A DNA stretch of 10,593 bases, taken from CAZBUK01 sp964495085 (GTDB lineage Bacteria; Bacteroidota; Ignavibacteria; T3Sed10-11). Under the pieces are notes generated by a model. It was not told the DNA's origin. It saw nothing but the letters and a program-made list of their open reading frames with translations, and ran no database searches. Of the stretch, positions 6,096-10,593 are shown piece after piece. The stretch spans positions 1-10,593 of the forward strand of contig CAZBUK010000108.1 of assembly GCA_964495085.1 (NCBI GenBank), read 5' to 3'. Position numbers and translations under genes: made by a program. The stretch's first letter is position 1. Every line of letters starts with the position of its first letter.

Positions 6096-8366
6096 ATGAA
6101 AAGACCAATTTTACACATGTTATGCTTGATTTTTATAGCCCTCAATGCAGGTATTGCCCAATCCCCCTCATTTCAATCCTTTGTCAATCCGATAATTCCA
6201 GGCGACCATCCCGACCCCACATTGACAAAGATAGGCAATTACTTTTATACCTCCGGATCCTCATTTAACCCGACTCCGAAAATATACCGTTCCACAAATT
6301 TAGTTCATTGGGAAGTAATTGCCCAACCGGTTTCACCCGACTGGTTTGTTTATGGAAATAGTCCCGGCGGGGGAATTTGGGGCGGACATATGGTACTCTA
6401 CAATAATACGTATTGGCATTATTTCGGCAGAGGAGGCGGCGCGATGTACTTTGTCACCGCCGACGATCCGGCAGGTGAGTGGAGCTATCCGACGCAAGTA
6501 CAGGTTCCGGCAGGCGTGCCGGGCTTAGGCGTAGATAATTCCATCTTTATCGATGAAGATACCGGTAAATGGTATCTGCTGACCAAAGCTGGCAGAGGTA
6601 ATAATCATATTGTAGAACTGGGGTTGAACGGCCAACCCAACGGCAATGTGCTTGGTTTAACATGGTTGAACCCGGAATCCGAAGGGCATCCCTATGGGTG
6701 GGCGGAGGGTCCGGTTATGTGGAAATACAACGGCACATATTACTACAGCTTCGCCGAGCATCTTGTCGGACTGCAATACGTGATGCGAAGCGATACCCTA
6801 TCCGCCGATCCGGCGGCATGGACGATTATGAACGGAGGCATGTTCCAGGGTATTAGGGGAAACTTCCAAACGCCGAACCACATTTCACCTGCAGTGCTGT
6901 TGGATGATGGTACGAGTTGGGCTGTAGGACACAGTTACCATACCGGCAATTGGTATGCCCAGGGGAGACAGGGTCTCCTCCACAGGATAACCTATGACGC
7001 TCAGGGTTGGCCCAGAATTCAGTATCCTTCGAACAATGCCGAATTAGCTCCGGATCTTCCCAGCGGCAGTATACCGTGGATGGTCCCGAAATCGGATATG
7101 TTCGACGGCGGCGTTCTTGATCCGGAATGGTCTTTTCTGGGATCTACGCCCCTCGCAACTTTTTCTCTGACCGAACAGCCGGGCTGGCTATATCTGGAAC
7201 CCAGATCGGGGAGATTCGGAAATAATACGGTTATTAAGAACGACGGCGAGCATCAGTACTCGCTGATAACACGGCTGCATTTCAATCCGGAGATCGCATC
7301 CGACGAGGCAGGTCTTTGGATATTTAACGGACCAGAAACGCATCAGGTCAAGGTGTTCAGTACTATGAACGATCAGGGTGATAACGTTCTTGCATTCAGC
7401 TTCGAAGACGGATACTATGAGACGGAGAATACGATCGGCTCGACGGTCTGGTTGAAGCTGGTTCGGAATGCGCACATGATGTCCGGCTACTACAGCGCCG
7501 ACGGGTACGATTGGATTCAGATAGGCGGAACGATTAATGCGACAGTTCTCGGAACCGAGGTTGTTCAGTTTAACAATTTCACCGGCAATCAACAGGGATT
7601 GTACGTCAGGGGTAAACCTGCCCTTTTTCATCTGTACATATATCGCGATGCCTATTCCGCTATCGGCGCGCAATATCCGGCAAACAGATTCGGTGTACAA
7701 CGATTCTCCGATTACCTGGGAAATATCGAAAGCGATGACTGGGCTTTATATGCAGGAGTTGAATTCGGGAGCGATGAAGAAGGTGCAGCGTATCGAAGAA
7801 AACCTATCGGTCTCAATGTTGCAGCCTCCAGCGCTACATCAGGCGGTATCGTCGAGGTGTGGCTTGATTCTATCGACACCGGACAAAAAATTGCCGAGGT
7901 AACCATTGAGAATACGGGGACCTGGACTACATACGAAACCTTCACCGATACGGTCGCTGCCGTATCGGGCAGGCATGATGTTTATTTACGCTTCAAAGGT
8001 ACTGAAGGAGAACAACTGTTCCGAATCAGAAGTTTTTCGTTTATCAGCGAACAATTCCCCACCTCTGTCGATGGTGAAGATCCATTTGTCAATAATCCGT
8101 TGTTTTTCTCTCTCGAACAGAATTATCCGAATCCGTTCAATGCAACCACTATAATCAGCTTCTCCCTCCCCCGCGAATCCGAGGTATCGATGAAAATATA
8201 CGACATCATCGGAAGAGAAGTCGCGGCGCCTATCGATAAACATACATTGAACGCCGGAAGCCATCAGATTCCGTTCGACGCCTCAAATCTTGCAAGCGGC
8301 GTCTATATCTATCGATTGCATGCCGGAGAGTATATCGAATCGAAGAGGCTGATATTGAATAAATAG
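6096..8366 (+). CDS. T9SS-secreted GH43 glycosidase with CBM6
   Basis: A 756-residue exported hemicellulase. A signal peptide covers residues 1-22, with likely cleavage after IAQ. The GH43 propeller spans about 30-325: base Asp40 in HPDPT, pKa-tuning Asp147 in GVDNSIFID, acid Glu204 in WAEGPVMWK. A concanavalin-like beta-sandwich follows at about 330-515. Residues 520-651 resemble a CBM6 carbohydrate-binding module (GVQ, then IESDDWALYAGVEFG, later GRHDVYLRFKG), which in this family binds xylan or beta-glucan chains. Residues 668-756 are a type A T9SS sorting domain (NYPNPFN, IYDIIGRE, FDASNLASGVYIYRL), usually cleaved on export, with the protein released or anchored at the surface. Likely activity is beta-xylosidase, arabinofuranosidase or arabinoxylan hydrolase; GH43 activities cannot be told apart by eye. 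It shares a control region with the GH43 lipoprotein gene and is followed by a strong terminator, so it is probably transcribed alone. Family, module order and export route are well supported. Confidence 0.93.
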   Translation: MKRPILHMLCLIFIALNAGIAQSPSFQSFVNPIIPGDHPDPTLTKIGNYFYTSGSSFNPTPKIYRSTNLVHWEVIAQPVSPDWFVYGNSPGGGIWGGHMVLYNNTYWHYFGRGGGAMYFVTADDPAGEWSYPTQVQVPAGVPGLGVDNSIFIDEDTGKWYLLTKAGRGNNHIVELGLNGQPNGNVLGLTWLNPESEGHPYGWAEGPVMWKYNGTYYYSFAEHLVGLQYVMRSDTLSADPAAWTIMNGGMFQGIRGNFQTPNHISPAVLLDDGTSWAVGHSYHTGNWYAQGRQGLLHRITYDAQGWPRIQYPSNNAELAPDLPSGSIPWMVPKSDMFDGGVLDPEWSFLGSTPLATFSLTEQPGWLYLEPRSGRFGNNTVIKNDGEHQYSLITRLHFNPEIASDEAGLWIFNGPETHQVKVFSTMNDQGDNVLAFSFEDGYYETENTIGSTVWLKLVRNAHMMSGYYSADGYDWIQIGGTINATVLGTEVVQFNNFTGNQQGLYVRGKPALFHLYIYRDAYSAIGAQYPANRFGVQRFSDYLGNIESDDWALYAGVEFGSDEEGAAYRRKPIGLNVAASSATSGGIVEVWLDSIDTGQKIAEVTIENTGTWTTYETFTDTVAAVSGRHDVYLRFKGTEGEQLFRIRSFSFISEQFPTSVDGEDPFVNNPLFFSLEQNYPNPFNATTIISFSLPRESEVSMKIYDIIGREVAAPIDKHTLNAGSHQIPFDASNLASGVYIYRLHAGEYIESKRLILNK

Positions 8367-8459
8367 CTGCCCGATTTTCTGCTCCCGCGGAGCTATAGCT
8401 TCGATGGCAGATTCATGGAGTTACAAATTCCCTCGAAGCTGACGAGAGTAACGCACCCC

Positions 8460-8500
8460 AGAACACCACAGTTTAATACGACTGTGGTGTTCTGTTTTAT
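8460..8500 (+). terminator. Strong intrinsic terminator of the GH43-CBM6 gene
   Basis: A perfect 13-bp stem, AGAACACCACAGT (8460-8472) with ACTGTGGTGTTCT (8481-8493), closes an 8-base loop and is followed by GTTTTAT. It begins 94 bases after the stop codon and has no competing gene nearby. The T run is short but the stem is long and uninterrupted. Confidence 0.85.
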
Positions 8501-8842
8501 GCTGAGTAAATATTTACCGGGTTAGCGACCGCTCAAGCCGGGATTGCCGCATGTTTAATTCCCCTGCCCGATTTTTGGTATCCTTCATCTACCCGCCCGG
8601 CAACCACGATTTTGACCTTCAATTAACAATTCTATGACTATAAGTCTTAGTATAATCATATCCAACCATCAGAAAGCTGTCATCGGTTAACAAGATGATC
8701 ACAATATCAGAATGGAGGTCGTTATAAAGTTGCTGCTATTTTGAATACAAGTATTTACCTCATTTTGTTATCATAGCTCCAACAATCCGGTAAAGCGATG
8801 TTATTGTTCGACTTATCATTGAATTCAAACGAGAAGCGATAA

Positions 8843-8887
8843 AAAAACAATAAAAACAACAAAAACAACAAAAACAATAAAAACAAT
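8843..8887. repeat. Five-copy 9-base tandem repeat AAAAACAA(T/C)
   Basis: Five back-to-back units occur: AAAAACAAT, AAAAACAAC, AAAAACAAC, AAAAACAAT, AAAAACAAT, with variation only at the last base. Two further A precede it. It ends 96 bases before the start of the Trp-repeat protein gene and just upstream of its likely promoter, so it could act as an A-tract upstream element or as a copy-number-variable spacer. Confidence 0.9.
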
Positions 8888-8901
8888 CGATATTTATTCC
8901 A

Positions 8902-8930
8902 TTTTCAAGGTTGCTATTTATATATATAAG
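8902..8930 (+). promoter_or_regulatory. Possible promoter of the Trp-repeat protein gene
   Basis: TTTTCA (8902-8907) and TATAAG (8925-8930) are separated by 17 bases, a tolerable sigma-70-like pair just downstream of the A-rich tandem repeat. The Bacteroidota TTG/TAnnTTTG pattern is not clearly present; TAATTTTA near 8949 lacks a -33 box. The surrounding sequence is strongly AT-rich, so this is tentative. Confidence 0.25.
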
Positions 8931-8972
8931 AAGAGAGTACTCATTTTAATAATTTTATACACAATTCTTTTT

Positions 8973-8980
8973 GGGAGGAA
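8973..8980 (+). promoter_or_regulatory. Strong ribosome binding site of the Trp-repeat protein gene
   Basis: GGGAGGAA includes a full GGAGG core 5 bases before the ATG at 8984. It is the strongest such site in the window and clearly fixes the start. Confidence 0.8.
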
Positions 8981-8983
8981 AGT

Positions 8984-10501
8984 ATGAATAGATGGTATAA
9001 CGATACGAAGATCCGATATATTACAATTCTTTTTTACCTTCTCATTGGAATTAGTATGACGTTTTTCAGCACAACGGGTAATTACTTAGAAGCGGCTGAA
9101 AAAGACCGGTCGCGGCTCGGTAACAGACCTTCACAAATGTCTCCTGAAATGGAAAGAACCGCCGGAAATATCTTAATTCGGAATTATGATCAGTCCCGGT
9201 TCAGTCACAATTTCATGGGATTTTCAAAAATTGTAGACTCGGAAGCGGTAATATATATTCGGCAGGTCTTTATTGGTGGAACGTGGCATGACAACGAACG
9301 CGAGGTAATAGTTCTCGACGATGCAAACCGGATGATTGAGTTCAGGATTCAGTCATACACGCTCGATTCCTGGGATAACGTAGAGCGGGACGTGTACAGT
9401 TACGATGGCGATGCTTCGTTGCCATCGATAGCTACCAATCAGGTTTGGATGGAGGAGGAATGGATAAATACCGAGCGGGAGTTTTTATCCTTCGACAATT
9501 CAGGCCGACTGCTTGATATAATTTATGAGCTCTGGCAGAATGATGATTGGATTTCTGAAGAACGCAATACTTTTAGTTATACGAGTGAAGGAAGGACCTC
9601 GGAAATAGTTATTTATTTTTGGTCGGGTGAATGGGAACCGGATTATCGATTAACCTGGACATATGACTCCGAACAAAATGAAATAGAATTATTAGAGGAG
9701 GTTTACGACGCCGATGAATGGAGATCCGAGTTCAGGATTCTGTCGGAGTACGAGAACGGTAACAGAATAATCGAGCTCTACCAGGATTATAATGTTCCTG
9801 ATGATGAATGGACGAATAGTTTTCGACGTTTGTATGAATATGAAAATGGAAATAATACCGTGCGTACTTCTCAGCTTTATGATGATTCCGATGAAGAATG
9901 GTTTAATTTTAACCGCGCATTATATACATATGACGGAGCGGGAAACCAGACCGAACTCATCTCGCAGCTATGGAATCAAGTTGCGGAGGAATGGATCAAT
10001 AGCTCAAGAACTCAATCGGAATATACGCCTCAGGGTGATGTGTCGTTAAGATTATATTCATCCTGGGCAGGTGTTGAATGGATCTTCTCCCGCCGAGTGA
10101 CTTTTCAATATTCGAACGACGGCGATTTGCTCATCGAGACGGAGGAAGAATGGACGGGTTCCGAATGGGAATACACGGTACGGCATCTTTACGGCAGTGG
10201 CGAACCGACCTCAGTAGCCGGCGACCCGGAATTGCCCGTTCAGTTTGAGCTCATGCAAAATTATCCGAACCCGTTCAACCCGACAACGACGATACGATTT
10301 ACAATTCCGGAACAAACAAGTGTAAATCTCGTTGTATACGATCTTCTTGGCAGGACGGTCGAGATACTAATCACTGAATCGCTTCAACCGGGTGAGTATT
10401 CACACTTCTTCGATGCCAGCCGGCTTGCCAGCGGCGTCTATGTGTATCAGCTCAAAGCAGGACAATATGTTGAAACCAGACGGTTAGTTTTAATGAAGTA
10501 A
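8984..10501 (+). CDS. T9SS-secreted protein of about ten Trp-anchored 29-30 residue repeats
   Basis: A 505-residue exported protein of unknown function. A hydrophobic signal segment spans about residues 12-30 (ITILFYLLIGISMTFF), with possible cleavage near the following AA-E at 37-39. After a linker, Trp recurs at 101, 130, 160, 189, 217, 246, 276, 306, 337, 366 and 395. Each is followed by a basic residue usually 4-5 positions on, then an aromatic-rich strand ending in Y-D/E or similar, a GN/GR/GD turn and an acidic strand up to the next (D/E)-W. This suggests a chain of beta-hairpins, loosely like YD/Rhs-type repeats, but I do not recognise a named family. It is acidic (many D/E before each Trp). 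Residues 417-505 form a canonical type A T9SS sorting domain (QNYPNPFNPTTTIRF, VYDLLGR, FDASRLASGVYVYQL). It stands alone after a terminator and a tandem repeat. A surface adhesin, glycan binder or structural protein are all possible; none is shown. Confidence 0.88.
   Translation: MNRWYNDTKIRYITILFYLLIGISMTFFSTTGNYLEAAEKDRSRLGNRPSQMSPEMERTAGNILIRNYDQSRFSHNFMGFSKIVDSEAVIYIRQVFIGGTWHDNEREVIVLDDANRMIEFRIQSYTLDSWDNVERDVYSYDGDASLPSIATNQVWMEEEWINTEREFLSFDNSGRLLDIIYELWQNDDWISEERNTFSYTSEGRTSEIVIYFWSGEWEPDYRLTWTYDSEQNEIELLEEVYDADEWRSEFRILSEYENGNRIIELYQDYNVPDDEWTNSFRRLYEYENGNNTVRTSQLYDDSDEEWFNFNRALYTYDGAGNQTELISQLWNQVAEEWINSSRTQSEYTPQGDVSLRLYSSWAGVEWIFSRRVTFQYSNDGDLLIETEEEWTGSEWEYTVRHLYGSGEPTSVAGDPELPVQFELMQNYPNPFNPTTTIRFTIPEQTSVNLVVYDLLGRTVEILITESLQPGEYSHFFDASRLASGVYVYQLKAGQYVETRRLVLMK
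9284..10180 (+). repeat. Array of Trp-anchored protein repeats
   Basis: Residues 101-399 of the protein contain 11 Trp anchors spaced 29, 30, 29, 28, 29, 30, 30, 31, 29 and 29 residues. Conserved unit features are (E/D)(E/D)-W, an Arg 4-5 residues later, an aromatic pair (Y-x-Y or F-x-Y) and a Gly turn. The DNA copies are clearly diverged, so this is an old repeat kept at the protein level. Confidence 0.85.
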
Positions 10502-10593
10502 GCAATTTAGATGGATAAGCATCGGTATCCAAAATAATCGTTGGCTAAGTGAACATACCGGAAGATTGCATTGGAAAAGGTATATCTATATGA

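Larger units (their letters stand above)
8367..8983. other. 617-base spacer without a gene
   Basis: No coding frame of credible length or composition is present. It contains the terminator of the GH43-CBM6 gene (8460-8500), a short inverted repeat GACT/AGTC (8636-8646), the A-rich 9-base tandem repeat (8843-8887), and the promoter and ribosome site of the next gene. The 12-mer CTGCCCGATTTT appears twice (from 8367 and from 8564), most likely by chance. Between about 8500 and 8840 nothing else is recognised. Confidence 0.6.

Noticed and set aside
7188..7700. A 170-codon minus-strand frame opposite the GH43-CBM6 gene
   Set aside because: Fully antisense to a well-supported gene, with no motif, signal or start context.
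8364..8400. Palindrome-like AGCTATAGCT just past the GH43-CBM6 stop as a terminator
   Set aside because: There is no T run after it and the stem is short; the 13-bp hairpin at 8460-8493 is a far better terminator.
10573..10593. Possible start of a further plus-strand gene: AAAAGG 9 bases before an ATG at 10590
   Set aside because: Only one codon lies inside the window, so nothing about a coding frame can be tested.

Overview
The window carries four complete protein-coding genes from a bacterium of the Bacteroidota/FCB type. The main evidence is that three of the four proteins end in the same kind of roughly 80-85 residue C-terminal domain: a (N)(Y/F)PNPFN motif, a strand with VYD/IYD-L-G, an FDAS-L-SG-YVY segment and a basic K/R-rich end. 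This is the type A sorting signal read by the type IX secretion system (T9SS). The wording of these tails also occurs in Ignavibacteria, Balneolota, Calditrichota, KSB1 and Marinimicrobia-like lineages, so the sequence does not fix the phylum. No rRNA, tRNA, CRISPR array, transposase or phage gene was seen.

Layout: (1) 185-4057, minus strand: a 1290-residue modular secreted protein with FN3, a putative HEXXH zinc-peptidase segment, calcium-binding TSP3-like loops, a CBM9/DOMON-like sandwich, seven GLUG repeats, an InlB-B-like repeat, FN3 and a T9SS tail. (2) 4058-4375: a 318-base spacer with a possible promoter and competing hairpins. (3) 4376-5965, minus: a GH43 lipoprotein, probably a beta-xylosidase or arabinofuranosidase. 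(4) 5966-6095: a divergent control region built around an 11+5+11 palindrome, whose arms also form the -7 boxes of two overlapping Bacteroidota-type promoters facing opposite ways. (5) 6096-8366, plus: a T9SS-secreted GH43 with a CBM6. (6) 8367-8983: a 617-base spacer with a strong intrinsic terminator and a five-copy 9-base tandem repeat. (7) 8984-10501, plus: a secreted protein made of about ten Trp-anchored repeats of 29-30 residues with a T9SS tail.

The two GH43 enzymes look like a co-controlled pair for hemicellulose side-chain or backbone sugars (xylose/arabinose). One is exported and carries a carbohydrate-binding module. The other is lipid-anchored in the envelope and could finish off oligosaccharides near the cell. 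There is no SusC/SusD pair, transporter or regulator in the window, so this is not a canonical polysaccharide-utilisation locus as seen here. The large modular protein and the Trp-repeat protein share the export route, but sequence alone does not tie them to glycan breakdown. The least ordinary points are the HEXXH segment inside the 1290-residue protein, the symmetric divergent promoter, the Trp-anchored repeat protein and the 9-base minisatellite upstream of it.
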